Shown here: piece by piece, positions 7,746 through 16,433 of the stretch
Layout: the number at the start of each line of letters is the position of its first letter
How positions within the stretch are numbered: position 1 is the stretch's first letter
DNA from: Nannocystis pusilla
Lineage (GTDB): Bacteria > Myxococcota_A > Polyangia > Nannocystales > Nannocystaceae
DNA: 64,000 nt
Reading direction: 5' to 3'
Assembly (NCBI RefSeq): GCF_020073745.1
Contig: NZ_JAIRAU010000012.1
Coordinates: 25,303-89,302, forward strand
Notes under the pieces: model-generated
The model's database searches: none
What the model saw: the letters and a program-made list of their open reading frames with translations, nothing else
What the model was told of the DNA's origin: nothing
Position numbers and translations under genes: made by a program

Positions 7746-10148
7746 TTATCGTCGGGAGCCGAGGCTCGCGCGGACGAGCAGCTGCGAGTAGCTCTCGAGG
7801 AACTCCTGCTTCGACAGCGTGCTGTCGCGGCTGGTGTCGCTCGCGCGGAGGAACTCGTGGATCTCCTCGTCGCGGTAGCCCAGCGACCGCAGCTTCGCCT
7901 CGATCTCCGCGCGCTCGAGCCGGCCGTCGTTGTTCGCGTCGATCTCCTCGAACACCTGGGCCATCGAGTCGCGGAACATCGCCCGCGAGATGGCCTTGCG
8001 GAACTCTCGCTCGAGCATGTCGAGGAAGCTGTCGTCGCCGAAGTCGGTCAGCCACGGGTTCATCACCGTCGAGCGCAGCACCGTGACCGCGTGCCCCGGC
8101 CCCTCGACGCCGAGCCGGCGCTTGTAGTCGGCCATGAACAGCGCGCCGTAGTGGGCGTCCTCGAAGTCGGTGGTGGTCACCAGCAGCGGGTGGCCGGACG
8201 GGTCCTCGCCCGGCTTGAGGCTCAGGACCTCGTAGACCGCCTTGTTCAGGCGGTTCGCCTGCGCCAGGCTCTGGTTCATCGTGCCGTCGGGGCGCTTGAA
8301 GTTGAAGGCGTAGGTGAGGATGTTGAGGTCGGGGCCGACCTCGGCGAGCAGCGCCAGCGCCTCGTCGTCGGTCAGCAGCTCGTCGGTGTCGCGGCGATCG
8401 ATGCGCTCGCGGATGAACTCGATCTGCGCCGCGACGTCGCCGCCGGTGATCTCGGCCGGCAGGCGGGGCACCGGGACGACGACGAAGTTGTCCTCGGGGC
8501 GGGCCATGCACAGCAGGCGGGCGTAGACCCGCCGGCAGTTGAACAGCGCCTTGCGGTGGATGCTGCCGTAGCCGCTGCGGGTCGGGCGGATGACCTTGTG
8601 GGCCAGGAACACCGCCGCGACCGCGGCGCCGGGCTTCGAGCCCTCGACGCCGTAGATGCCGACCGAGGGCTCGTCCTGGGCGTGCAGGATGTACGGCGCC
8701 TTGAAGGTCACCAGGTCGCGCATGGCCGCGTTGCGGTAGCAGAGGGCGCCGGCGGGGTAGGGGATGTACCCCGATTTGTGCGGGTCGACGGTGACGGAGT
8801 CGGCCTGCTGCAGCACCGCGTATTGCTCGCCGGTGTAGCGGCTGAACCCGACCTCGCCGCGAGGCGCGGCGGAGGCGGGCGGCTTGCCGCTCGGGCCGTC
8901 GTCGTCGTCGCGGAGGATGCTGACGTGATAGCCGCCCCAGGCCGCGTCGGCGTGCACGGTGAACTCGAGGCCCTTCTGGCGGAACTGCTCGCGCAGGGCC
9001 AAGATCTCGCGCAGCGGATCGACGGCGCTCTCCTCGGTGCTGCCGATCACGCCGACGACGGTGTAGACCGGCCGGCGCTCGGCGAGGCAGGACTGCAAGA
9101 TCCGCTCGAGCTCGGGGATGCTCATGCGCGCGTTCTCGTCGAGCGGGACGTCGAGCACGTTCGCGGCGCCGATCCCGAGGATCGCGGCCGCCTTGGGGAA
9201 CGAGTAGTGCTTCGTCGCCGGGACGATGATCACCGGCGGGCTGCGCAGCTCGGCCGCGTAGCGGCTGAAGAAGGCGTGCATGCCCACGCTCTGCGGCGAC
9301 ACCTTCGTGAGCGCCTCGGTGATGGCCTCGGGCGAGATGCCGTGCTCGGCGGTGAGGCGCGCCGGGAGGGCCAGGATGTCGTCGCCCCGCAGGTTGCACA
9401 GCGACCACACGTCGAGCTCGCGCAGCACGGCCTGGTCACCGGCGGCCGTGCGCACGCGCAGATCTCTGGCCGCGGCGAGCGACGGGTCCTCGCGCAGCGC
9501 CGCCTGCATGGCGATCGGATAGAACTTGAGGTTGCGCGCCGACCAGATCGCCTCGATGTTGGCGACCGTGCCGCCGGAGGTGATGTGGCCCCACGGACGC
9601 ACGGCGCCGGCCTGGCACGCGGCCTTGTCCGGGAGCGGGTAGCCGATCATGCGGCACAGGTCGTCGCCGACCAGGAGCTCGAGGATCGTCGTCGCGGTCG
9701 AGCCCTCGAAGGCGACGTTGTTGGGGTTGTAGAGCATCGCCGCGAAGTAGCCGAGCACGGCCGGCATCGCGGTGTCCCAGTTCATGTGCCCCTGGTAGCG
9801 GGTGCTGAAGAACGGCATCGACTTCTTGAGGAAGCCGAGGAGCGAGCGGTAGCTGTCGGTCAGCGCGCCCATCGCCTGCACGTATTCGGGCTGGCGCTTG
9901 ACCGCCTCGGTGACGAGGGTCGGATCGCCGGGGTGGAAGTTGCGGCGCCAGAACGCCTGGTCGCGGATCGCCTCGACGATCAGGCGCTCGAACTCCTCCG
10001 CGTTCTCGGCCTTGGAGCCGAGGAACCACGCCTCGGGCGAGGAGGTGCCGGGACCGTCGAGGTAGGGGATCTCGACCTGCTGAAGGAATTGATCGACGGC
10101 GCCGGCGGAGACCTGAGGTCCACGGTGCCGAGTGGGTCGTCTGTTCAT
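7746..10148 (-). CDS. PLP-dependent decarboxylase (tyrosine-decarboxylase-like) with C-terminal EF-hands
   Basis: Group II PLP decarboxylase of 800 aa, predicted to convert an aromatic amino acid to its amine. It shares the signatures of bacterial tyrosine decarboxylases: GHMNWDT (about 120), NNVAFE, VPATKHYSFPKAAAILGIG (about 309-327), VVGVIGSTEESAVD, HADAAWGGY (Asp401 facing the PLP nitrogen), DPHKSGYIPYPAG (Schiff-base Lys458) and VTVLRSTVMNPW. Bacterial enzymes are about 620 aa; this one has an extra tail with two EF-hand loops, at 737-748 (DANNDGRLERAE, canonical) and 771-782 (DTSRDSTLSKQE, Ser replacing the usual Gly). Calcium control is therefore possible. The start at 10148 follows an AGGAG nine bases upstream. 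No transporter or partner gene is adjacent. Exact substrate unproven. Confidence 0.9.
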   Translation of the reverse strand: MNRRPTRHRGPQVSAGAVDQFLQQVEIPYLDGPGTSSPEAWFLGSKAENAEEFERLIVEAIRDQAFWRRNFHPGDPTLVTEAVKRQPEYVQAMGALTDSYRSLLGFLKKSMPFFSTRYQGHMNWDTAMPAVLGYFAAMLYNPNNVAFEGSTATTILELLVGDDLCRMIGYPLPDKAACQAGAVRPWGHITSGGTVANIEAIWSARNLKFYPIAMQAALREDPSLAAARDLRVRTAAGDQAVLRELDVWSLCNLRGDDILALPARLTAEHGISPEAITEALTKVSPQSVGMHAFFSRYAAELRSPPVIIVPATKHYSFPKAAAILGIGAANVLDVPLDENARMSIPELERILQSCLAERRPVYTVVGVIGSTEESAVDPLREILALREQFRQKGLEFTVHADAAWGGYHVSILRDDDDGPSGKPPASAAPRGEVGFSRYTGEQYAVLQQADSVTVDPHKSGYIPYPAGALCYRNAAMRDLVTFKAPYILHAQDEPSVGIYGVEGSKPGAAVAAVFLAHKVIRPTRSGYGSIHRKALFNCRRVYARLLCMARPEDNFVVVPVPRLPAEITGGDVAAQIEFIRERIDRRDTDELLTDDEALALLAEVGPDLNILTYAFNFKRPDGTMNQSLAQANRLNKAVYEVLSLKPGEDPSGHPLLVTTTDFEDAHYGALFMADYKRRLGVEGPGHAVTVLRSTVMNPWLTDFGDDSFLDMLEREFRKAISRAMFRDSMAQVFEEIDANNDGRLERAEIEAKLRSLGYRDEEIHEFLRASDTSRDSTLSKQEFLESYSQLLVRASLGSRR

Positions 10149-10546
10149 TTGTTCGTGCTCCTGCCCGGGGGGCCAAAAAACTGATGCGGAGGGCGAGCGT
10201 GGCACAGTCCCCGCGCGTGGCCAACCGCCCCCGATTGCCTCGTATTTGCGACGACAGGGCGAAGCGGCGGTCGTTCTCGAGCACACGTGGAGCGCGCACC
10301 GGAGCGCGGATCCGGAGAATGCCACGACGCCCAGGATCACGGCGCCCCGCGCCCTCGGCATCAACCTGTGGAAGGGCGGCATCGTTCCGATCGCGCCGCC
10401 CCGGGCAACTGGGGCCCCGGCGTCGACTGATCGCACGATTCACGCGACCTCCTCGCAGCCGAGGGGGTCACGGGGTCGACATTCAGAGGTGCTGCCGCCG
10501 CTCGACGTATTTGCGCCGTGGTAGGTTCGGCGCTCCAGGAGCGCCC
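10149..10546. other. Divergent intergenic region, 398 bp
   Basis: Upstream region shared by the minus-strand decarboxylase (start 10148) and the plus-strand 10547 gene, so it must hold promoters for both. I see an AGGAG for each gene but no confident -35/-10 pair. The segment 10475-10488 repeats 14 bases of the hairpin at 2365-2378 (GTCGACATTCAGAG), without the pairing arm. No gene is supported here. Confidence 0.5.
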
Positions 10547-12214
10547 ATGGGCATCGACCTGTCCCTCCGCCTCACGTCCCACCCCGATCTCCGTCCTCGC
10601 GATCCCGAGGATCGCCTCGTCGCGTGGGCCAAGGGCTTCGTCCCGATCGCGTGGTGGGCCCTGTTCACGCCCGGGGACGCGGTGATGGGCAGACACGGCC
10701 TCGCTCTGATCACCCGCTCGGACGCCGCGCTGGACCGGCTGGGGCGCCGGGCAGCGACGATCCGCGCGGTCGCCGGCCGGCACGCGCTCGGCCTGCGGAC
10801 CATCGAAACGATCCTGCAGGATGCCCCGGACCTGTTCCTGCGCGCGGAGCTGCACGAGCTGTACGAATCCATGCCGGACCTCGCGGAGCTGTGTGATCCG
10901 GGCCGGCTGGACGTGTGGCCGCATGAGCTCGACCGCGGCCGCCTGGTGGCGACGAAGCACCACGGTGGATCGCTCGCGGACGGGGTGGTCGGGGGCGTCC
11001 CGAACCGGGAGGTGGAGCTGCCAGATCCGGCGACGCTCGAGGCGCGCTCCCTCGCCGCGCTGCGCACCGGAGACTCGTACGAGCTCGACCTGCTGGAGGA
11101 GGCGCTCGCACGGCAGCTCGTCGAGGCGCACGCGCCGTGGCTGAGTCTGACCCGCAGGAGGTGGGGCGATGGCCGGGGCGAGGCCGAAGCGGACCAGGTG
11201 CTGACGGCGCTCGCGGAGGGCCGACCCGAGCCGTTCGCCCCGCTCGCCGGGAAATATGCGCCCCACGCCGCATACGCGCTCTCGACGGCGGTGGCGCGTG
11301 ACCGTGAACGCCGCCGGGCGCTGCGCCGGGCGTTGCGGGGCGCGACAGAGCCGCTGGCCGCCCCGCTCGCGCTCGCCCTCGACGTGAACTGCCCGAGCCG
11401 CGACGCGCTGTACGTCGCCGAGTGGCTCGACGGCGGGCCGCCGCCGCGGGCGGTCGCCAGCCGCGAAGCCGTGCTCGCGTGCCGACTGGCCGCCATCGGA
11501 GCGCCGGCCTGCCTGCTGTCGCCGCACGACCCGATCGCGGTGGCCGAACGTGCGCTCGGCTGGCACGACGCGGTGCTCCAGGGCGCGACGCAGCCGGTCG
11601 CGCTGGCCGACGCGCCGGACCTGGCGATGTCCCGCGCGCTCGGGCTGTCCGCGGAGGTCGCCCGCAGCGGGCTGCACGAGGACGCGAGCGACGGGGCGCT
11701 GGCTACCGCGGCCCGTGATGCCGCCGTGGTGCTGTGTCGGTCCGCGATCACGATCGACGGCCCGACCCGCGCCGCGTTGCGCGAATCGCCGACGCCCGAG
11801 GCGCCGTTCCTGGCCGGCGCCGACCGTGCCTGCGTTCACCTGGCGCTCGGCGAGCTCGACGCGCTGCCCGCGTTGCTCGCGGACGACGCGACCAGCCCGG
11901 CGGCGCTCGTGGCTGCTCTCCGGTCCGCGGGGGTCGGCGACCGCGCGCTCGGCTGGCTGACGAAGCGGGCTCGCTCCGGCGATCTGGCCGCCGCGGCGCT
12001 GGTGCTCGACACGCCGGGCGCCGACGACACCGCCCTGACCGCGGCGCGGATCGCCGCGGAGCCGGCTCTCCGCCGCCTCGCGGCGATCCGGGCCCACTTC
12101 GAGGAGGGGAGCGTCACGCTCTCCGAGCGCGACGCCGTGCTCGCGGAGGTCGCCGAGCTCGCCCGCGCGCTCGGCCCGGACGGCGCGCCGCTCCGGGCAG
12201 CGCTCGGCGACTGA
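10547..12214 (+). CDS. Unrecognised 555-aa Ala/Leu-rich cytoplasmic protein
   Basis: No family recognised. The ATG at 10547 is preceded by AGGAG six bases upstream. The product has no signal peptide or membrane segment. The first about 170 residues look like a globular domain (MGIDLSLRLTSHPDL, WWALFTPGDAVMGRHGLAL); the rest (about 200-555) is a run of Ala/Leu/Arg-rich helices such as AAYALSTAVARDRERRRAL and ALVAALRSAGVGDRALGWL, suggestive of a HEAT- or TPR-like solenoid. It is transcribed alone, divergently from the decarboxylase, and ends at a palindromic intergenic element. Function unknown. Confidence 0.7.
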   Translation: MGIDLSLRLTSHPDLRPRDPEDRLVAWAKGFVPIAWWALFTPGDAVMGRHGLALITRSDAALDRLGRRAATIRAVAGRHALGLRTIETILQDAPDLFLRAELHELYESMPDLAELCDPGRLDVWPHELDRGRLVATKHHGGSLADGVVGGVPNREVELPDPATLEARSLAALRTGDSYELDLLEEALARQLVEAHAPWLSLTRRRWGDGRGEAEADQVLTALAEGRPEPFAPLAGKYAPHAAYALSTAVARDRERRRALRRALRGATEPLAAPLALALDVNCPSRDALYVAEWLDGGPPPRAVASREAVLACRLAAIGAPACLLSPHDPIAVAERALGWHDAVLQGATQPVALADAPDLAMSRALGLSAEVARSGLHEDASDGALATAARDAAVVLCRSAITIDGPTRAALRESPTPEAPFLAGADRACVHLALGELDALPALLADDATSPAALVAALRSAGVGDRALGWLTKRARSGDLAAAALVLDTPGADDTALTAARIAAEPALRRLAAIRAHFEEGSVTLSERDAVLAEVAELARALGPDGAPLRAALGD

Positions 12215-12238
12215 CGTCCCGCGTCATCGCGTGTGTCT

Positions 12239-12321
12239 CGACGAGATGTTTGAAGAGGCATGTCGATGAGGACATGTCTTTTAAGAAATGTTTTCATGGA
12301 CATGCTTTGAAAGACATGTCC
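12239..12321. terminator. CATGTC-rich hairpin element between convergent genes
   Basis: AT-rich for this genome. GGACATGTCTTT (12270-12281) pairs perfectly with AAAGACATGTCC (12310-12321) across a 28-base loop. Just upstream, GATGTTTGAAGAGGCATGTC (12246-12265) resembles the minus-strand reading of the hairpin at 16361-16400. Located between the ends of the 10547 and 12328 genes, it probably terminates both. Confidence 0.65.
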
Positions 12322-12327
12322 AAAGCG

Positions 12328-12891
12328 TCAGCAGGTCGGGGCGAGGAAGCCGCCGTTCAGCTCGGGTCCGCCGAGGGTCGGGTCGGGGATGCCGGAGCCG
12401 AAGCCGTGCAGCACGCCGGTCACGCAGCCGGGGTCGAGCTGCGTCAGCTCGAGCTGGCCGGTGAAGAACGGCTCGTCGCCGATCGTGCCGGTCTTGCCGC
12501 TGCCGCTCGGGCCCATCACCGTCATGGTGCCGATCACCTCGGGGTGGGCGTCCATGTCGATCGTCCCGGCGACCGCGAGCGCCGCCGGGAGCTCGACCGT
12601 GAAGACCCACCCGGTGCGCTCGCAGTCGAGGCCGATCTCGACGTTCTCGGCCCGCGTGCCGCACTCGAGGCCGAGCGAGGTCCAGGTGATCACGAGGTCG
12701 CCGTTCTCGAGCCACTCGGCGTGAGCGCCGGCGATCTGCGGATCGACCGCGACGGGCGGGGTCTCGCACGCTGCGACGTCGAGCGGCGTGGCGGCGGGGC
12801 TCTCGATGCACTGCGGCGGATCGCAGGCGAGCGCCAGCAGCGAGCCGCAGGCGGCGGCGAGCAGGTGGAGGGCGAACGTCCGGCGGATCAT
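12328..12891 (-). CDS. Small lipoprotein, paralogue of the upstream gene
   Basis: Predicted lipoprotein of 187 aa: the signal peptide MIRRTFALHLLAAACGSLLALAC ends in a lipobox. The mature part has paired cysteines and ends LNGGFLAPTC. Its start overlaps the stop of the upstream gene (ATGA at 12888-12891). The upstream product ends FDGGFRAPRCTP and has a matching CVTG motif, so the two are tandem paralogues despite low overall identity. No function recognised; cell-envelope location inferred. Confidence 0.78.
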   Translation of the reverse strand: MIRRTFALHLLAAACGSLLALACDPPQCIESPAATPLDVAACETPPVAVDPQIAGAHAEWLENGDLVITWTSLGLECGTRAENVEIGLDCERTGWVFTVELPAALAVAGTIDMDAHPEVIGTMTVMGPSGSGKTGTIGDEPFFTGQLELTQLDPGCVTGVLHGFGSGIPDPTLGGPELNGGFLAPTC

Positions 12892-13421
12892 GGCGTGCAC
12901 CTCGGGGCCCGGAAGCCGCCGTCGAAGGGCCCGTGCTGGTCGACGAGGCCGACGATCCGGCCGGTCACGCAGGTGTCGGTGACGGCGAACAGCTCGACAT
13001 CCGCGAGATGGAGCTTGCTGTGCCCGCCGTGGACGCGCGCCTCGGGCGTCTCGAATTCGACGTAGACGGGCGTACGCAGCGGATAGGTGCCGGGCACGGA
13101 CTCCTCGGCGCGCAGGCCGAGCGTGAGGCCGAGGTCGTCGTCGCTGGCGCAGTAGCCGTGCTGCGAGGCCGGCTCGCCGCACGCGAGCGGACGCGTCGAC
13201 ATCGTCAGGACGAGGCCGTCGAAGCGACTGACCGCCCGCGCGACCGCGAGGCCGTCGATCGGCGCGACGCCGGGCGGGAGCTCGGGGCACGCCTCGAGGT
13301 CGTGTGCGCTCTGGTTGCCGGGCAGGGCGGGCACTGGTTCACAGAAGAGATCGAGATCGTCGCAGGCTGGCGCGACGAGCGCGACAGCGAGCACGAGGAG
13401 CAACGGGGGTGCGTGAATCAT
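12888..13421 (-). CDS. Small lipoprotein, first of a tandem paralogous pair
   Basis: Predicted lipoprotein of 177 aa: MIHAPPLLLVLAVALVAPAC is a signal peptide with the modified cysteine at residue 20. The mature domain carries cysteines at regular positions and the end motif CVTGRIVGL...GGFRAPRC shared with the downstream gene. It is transcribed divergently from the barrel protein at 13550 and coupled by a four-base overlap to the next gene. Function unknown. Confidence 0.78.
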   Translation of the reverse strand: MIHAPPLLLVLAVALVAPACDDLDLFCEPVPALPGNQSAHDLEACPELPPGVAPIDGLAVARAVSRFDGLVLTMSTRPLACGEPASQHGYCASDDDLGLTLGLRAEESVPGTYPLRTPVYVEFETPEARVHGGHSKLHLADVELFAVTDTCVTGRIVGLVDQHGPFDGGFRAPRCTP

Positions 13422-13549
13422 GCCCGTGATCAGTCCTCGCCGACAGCGGAGTTTCCTGCGCTGCATCCCCTGCAGGGCGCGACAAAAAATGACCGCGGCG
13501 AGGAAACTTCGCCCCGGCTCGGGCATGAAGTCATTTCGGGACGCGCCTC

Positions 13550-14809
13550 GTGCTCCTGCTCCTCGCCACCCTCCTCGCCCCGCCGCCGCCGCAGACCAGC
13601 GTCGAGCTGCGCGTGACGTCCGTCGACGACGGCGCGGCGAAGCTGCTCGAGCAGACGCTGGTACAGCGCCTCGGGGCGCGTCTTCTGGAGGATGGGTATC
13701 GCGTGGTCCCGGCCGGGCGGGTGGCCGGTGTGCGGGTGTGGGTCCACCTCGAGGCGACGGGGGCGACGATCGAGACGCGCGGGGCGGGGCTGCGGATCGA
13801 GACGGTGCCGGCCGGCGACCCGGCGCTGGTGAGCCTGGAGATCCAGCAGCTGGCGACGGCGCTGGTCGACGAGGTCGAGCCGGGCCCCGCGGAGCCGCAG
13901 CCGGCGGTGGCGCTCGAGCTGTCCGGTGCGCCGCGAGATCCGGAGCTGCGCGAGCGACTGCAGCGCGGGCTGCTCGGCCGCGGCTTCGCGCTGACGCGAA
14001 GTCCGAACGCCGGCGACCGCCGGCTGTGCGTCGCCGTCGCCGACTCGGGCGAGGCTCGGGTGCACGTGGTCGGCGGCGACGGCAGCTGCGATGATGAGTC
14101 GTCCGCGGCGACGCAGGTGCCGGCGGGCGAGACGGTCGCGCGCGGCCGGGAGATCCTGCTCGCCGAGGTCGCGGCGGCGCTCGACGCGGTGGTGCCGGAG
14201 CCGGTCCCGTGGGAGGGTCAGGGTGCCACCATTCGTCCGGCGCCGTCGGTGTCCGAATCATCACAGCCCGCGCCGGCGGAATCATCGGAGTCGAGCGACC
14301 CGCGGGCGCTGGTGTTCACGGTGGCGGCGCACGGCGGGGTGCTCGCGCGCACCGGCGGGCCGGTCGACGGGCTCGCCGGATTCGGCGTGCGGGTCGGCCG
14401 GCGGCGCGGGCTCGGCGGGGCGATCGATTGCATCGTCGTGCCGTCGGGGGCCGAGGGGCTGCGCGTCGTCGAGGCGGCGCCGACGGCCGCGATCGACTGG
14501 CGGCTCGGGTTCGCGGAGCGCGGGGTCGTGGCGCTCGGGCTGTTCGCCGGCGTGCACCTGCACCATTATGCGCAGACGGGCGGCGCTCGCGACACGCGCG
14601 TCGGCGCCAGCGCGGGCGCGACGGTGCGGCTCGGCTGGCTCGGCCGCCGCGGCGCGCTGTTGTTCGCGGGGCTGCGCGCGGGCTGGTCGGGCGGGAACTG
14701 GGTGCACGTGTACGATACGGCCATCAGCTGGCGGCGCAGCGACCTGGTGCTGGGGCTCGAGTTCGGGGCCGGCTGGGACATTGCTCTCCGCCGCGGAGGC
14801 CGGCGATGA
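13550..14809 (+). CDS. Barrel-like exported protein preceding an ECF sigma/FecR pair
   Basis: Not a recognised family. The product (419 aa, GTG start at 13550) begins with a short hydrophobic leader (MLLLLATLLAPPPP), then an N-terminal domain (about 15-220) and a Ser/Pro/Glu linker (about 225-260). The C-terminal half has alternating strand-like segments (FTVAAHGGVLARTGG, GLFAGVHLHHYAQ, LFAGLRAGWSGGNW, LGLEFGAGWDIAL) typical of an outer-membrane barrel. The stop overlaps the ATG of the sigma factor gene (14806). Position and architecture match the barrel proteins at 17-1138 and 38079-39140, making this the third such module in the window. Confidence 0.72.
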   Translation: MLLLLATLLAPPPPQTSVELRVTSVDDGAAKLLEQTLVQRLGARLLEDGYRVVPAGRVAGVRVWVHLEATGATIETRGAGLRIETVPAGDPALVSLEIQQLATALVDEVEPGPAEPQPAVALELSGAPRDPELRERLQRGLLGRGFALTRSPNAGDRRLCVAVADSGEARVHVVGGDGSCDDESSAATQVPAGETVARGREILLAEVAAALDAVVPEPVPWEGQGATIRPAPSVSESSQPAPAESSESSDPRALVFTVAAHGGVLARTGGPVDGLAGFGVRVGRRRGLGGAIDCIVVPSGAEGLRVVEAAPTAAIDWRLGFAERGVVALGLFAGVHLHHYAQTGGARDTRVGASAGATVRLGWLGRRGALLFAGLRAGWSGGNWVHVYDTAISWRRSDLVLGLEFGAGWDIALRRGGRR

Positions 14810-15366
14810 GCGGTCGCGCCGTGGTCTCCAAGGTGGACGTGATCGACGAGGTCGGAGGTGACGACGACGTCGCGGCGCGGCTCGACCGGCTGTACCGCCG
14901 CCACCACGCGGCGGTGTACCGGCTCGCGCTGCGCTACGGCCTCGGCAACGAGGCGTGGGCCGAGGACATCGTGCAGGACGTGTTCCTCACCCTGCTCGAC
15001 CGCCTGCCGACGCTCGCCGACCCCGAGCAGCTCGACGGCTGGCTGTACCGCGTGACCAGCAATCGCTGCCTGCGCAAGCTGCGGCGCGACAGCTTCCTCG
15101 ACCGTCCGCTGGTGCGGTGGTTGCTCGCGCGCGACCGCGTGGCCGAGGCCTCGCCCGAGCAGCAGGTGTTCGCCCGCCGCGATCTCGAGCGGGCCCGCTC
15201 GGCCCTCGCCGCCCTGCCGGCGCGCGAGCGGGTGATCGTCGGGATGTGCCACCTCGACGGCAAGTCGCAGCGCGAGGTGTGCGAGATCCTCGGGCTCTCG
15301 AAGGGCTACGTGTCGAAGCTGCTGGCGCGGGGCATCGCGCGGCTGGAGGAGGCGCTCGATGAGTGA
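14806..15366 (+). CDS. ECF RNA polymerase sigma factor
   Basis: Compact ECF sigma factor of 186 aa. Region 2: LYRRHHAAVYRLALRYG, WAEDIVQDVFLTLLDRLP, LDGWLYRVTSNRCLRKLRR. Region 4: ALPARERVIVGMCHLDGKS then SQREVCEILGLSKGYVSKLLARG. It overlaps the upstream barrel gene by four bases and the downstream fecR-like gene by eight, so the three form one translationally coupled operon. The next gene encodes its probable membrane-bound anti-sigma factor, giving a FecI/FecR-style arrangement without the usual receptor. Confidence 0.93.
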   Translation: MSGRAVVSKVDVIDEVGGDDDVAARLDRLYRRHHAAVYRLALRYGLGNEAWAEDIVQDVFLTLLDRLPTLADPEQLDGWLYRVTSNRCLRKLRRDSFLDRPLVRWLLARDRVAEASPEQQVFARRDLERARSALAALPARERVIVGMCHLDGKSQREVCEILGLSKGYVSKLLARGIARLEEALDE

Positions 15367-16360
15367 GCGAGAGCCCGAAGCGATCGCGCGGATCCGGGCC
15401 GTCGACGAGGCGCTGGCGCGGCGCGGCATGTCGCCGGTGGCGAGCGAACGGGTCCGGCAGTCGCTGGTGCGGCACGCCCAGGCCCGGTCGCTGCGGGCCC
15501 GGCTGCGCTGGTGGCCGATGGTCGCGTTCGCGGCCGGGGCGGCGCTGATGGCGGTGCTGCTGCTCGAGCGCCGCGAGGCCGCGGTGCACGACGCGGTCGC
15601 GCGCCGCGAGCCGGTCGCGCCGGCGAGCACGGCGGGCGAGAGCTCCGCGCCGCCGCAGCCGCCGTGCGGCGAGCTCGGCGCGGGCGCGCTGCGGCTGGAC
15701 AGCGACGTCTGCCTCGCGGGCGACGGCGTGCGGGTGAGCGCGTGGGCGCCGGCGCGGCTCGAGCGGGCCGGCGATCGCGTGACGGTGCGCGAGGGCGAGG
15801 TGATGTTCGAGGTCGATCCGCGGCCCGGGCGGCCGCTGCACGTGATCGCCGGGGCGATCGACATCGAGGTCGTCGGCACGCGCTTCATCGTCCGCCAGCG
15901 CGACGGCGCCGGCAGGGTCTCGCTGCTCGAGGGCCGGCTGCGCGTGCGCGCCGGGGACGGCTCGGTCGTGGCGCTCGAGGCCGGGCAGGAGCTCGCGTGG
16001 CCGGCTCCCGCGGCGCCGCCGGTGTCGCCGGCTCCGCGGCGCCGCCCGCCGCCCGCGACCGTGGCGGCGCCGTCGAGCGACGCGGGGCTCGCCGAGGTGC
16101 TGGCGGAGGTGGCGACGCTGCGCCGCGAGGGCCGCTTTCGGGCGGCGGTCGATCGCCTGCGCGCGGCCGACTCCGAGGCGTGGTCGGCCCGCTCGCGCCA
16201 GCTGGTGTCGTTCGAGATCGGGACGCTGCTCGAGCGCCAGCTCGGCGACGCGGCGGCGGCGTGCGCCCACTGGCGAGCGCACCGCGAGCGGTTCCCGGGC
16301 GGGCCGCGCGACGAGATCGTCGCGCGCTCGCAGGCCAGGCTCGGCTGCGCGGAGCGGTGA
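15359..16360 (+). CDS. FecR-type membrane anti-sigma regulator with TPR-like tail
   Basis: Single-pass membrane protein of 333 aa. A cytoplasmic N-terminus of about 50 residues would bind the sigma factor. A transmembrane helix follows (about 51-68; WWPMVAFAAGAALMAVLLLE), then the FecR periplasmic domain (about 100-220; GVRVSAWAPARLERAGDRVTV, GEVMFEVDPRPGRPLHVIAG, IEVVGTRFIVRQ, SLLEGRLRVRAGDG) and a C-terminal helical TPR-like stretch (about 240-330). It overlaps the sigma gene by eight bases and ends at a convergent hairpin. It probably sequesters the 14806 sigma factor until a periplasmic signal arrives. Confidence 0.88.
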   Translation: MSEREPEAIARIRAVDEALARRGMSPVASERVRQSLVRHAQARSLRARLRWWPMVAFAAGAALMAVLLLERREAAVHDAVARREPVAPASTAGESSAPPQPPCGELGAGALRLDSDVCLAGDGVRVSAWAPARLERAGDRVTVREGEVMFEVDPRPGRPLHVIAGAIDIEVVGTRFIVRQRDGAGRVSLLEGRLRVRAGDGSVVALEAGQELAWPAPAAPPVSPAPRRRPPPATVAAPSSDAGLAEVLAEVATLRREGRFRAAVDRLRAADSEAWSARSRQLVSFEIGTLLERQLGDAAAACAHWRAHRERFPGGPRDEIVARSQARLGCAER

Positions 16361-16400
16361 GCGACGTGTCTATTCAAACATGTTTGACCGGACACGTCGC
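16361..16400. terminator. Nested palindromic hairpin after the sigma/FecR operon
   Basis: GCGACGTGTC (16361-16370) pairs perfectly with GACACGTCGC (16391-16400); inside lies a perfect 14-bp palindrome TCAAACATGTTTGA (16374-16387). It sits immediately after the fecR-like stop and before the convergent gene ending at 16434. The CATGTTTGAATAG..CACGTC reading on the minus strand is related to 12246-12265. Likely a bidirectional terminator. Confidence 0.7.
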
Positions 16401-16433
16401 CGACGGCCGCGTCGAGGGAGGCCGTCGTCGCGA

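Noticed and set aside
10475..10488. 14 bases (GTCGACATTCAGAG) identical to part of the hairpin at 2362-2390, with 13 also present inside the RsbR-like gene near 46353
   Set aside because: Only one arm is present here and the third hit is coding; more likely chance than a repeat family.
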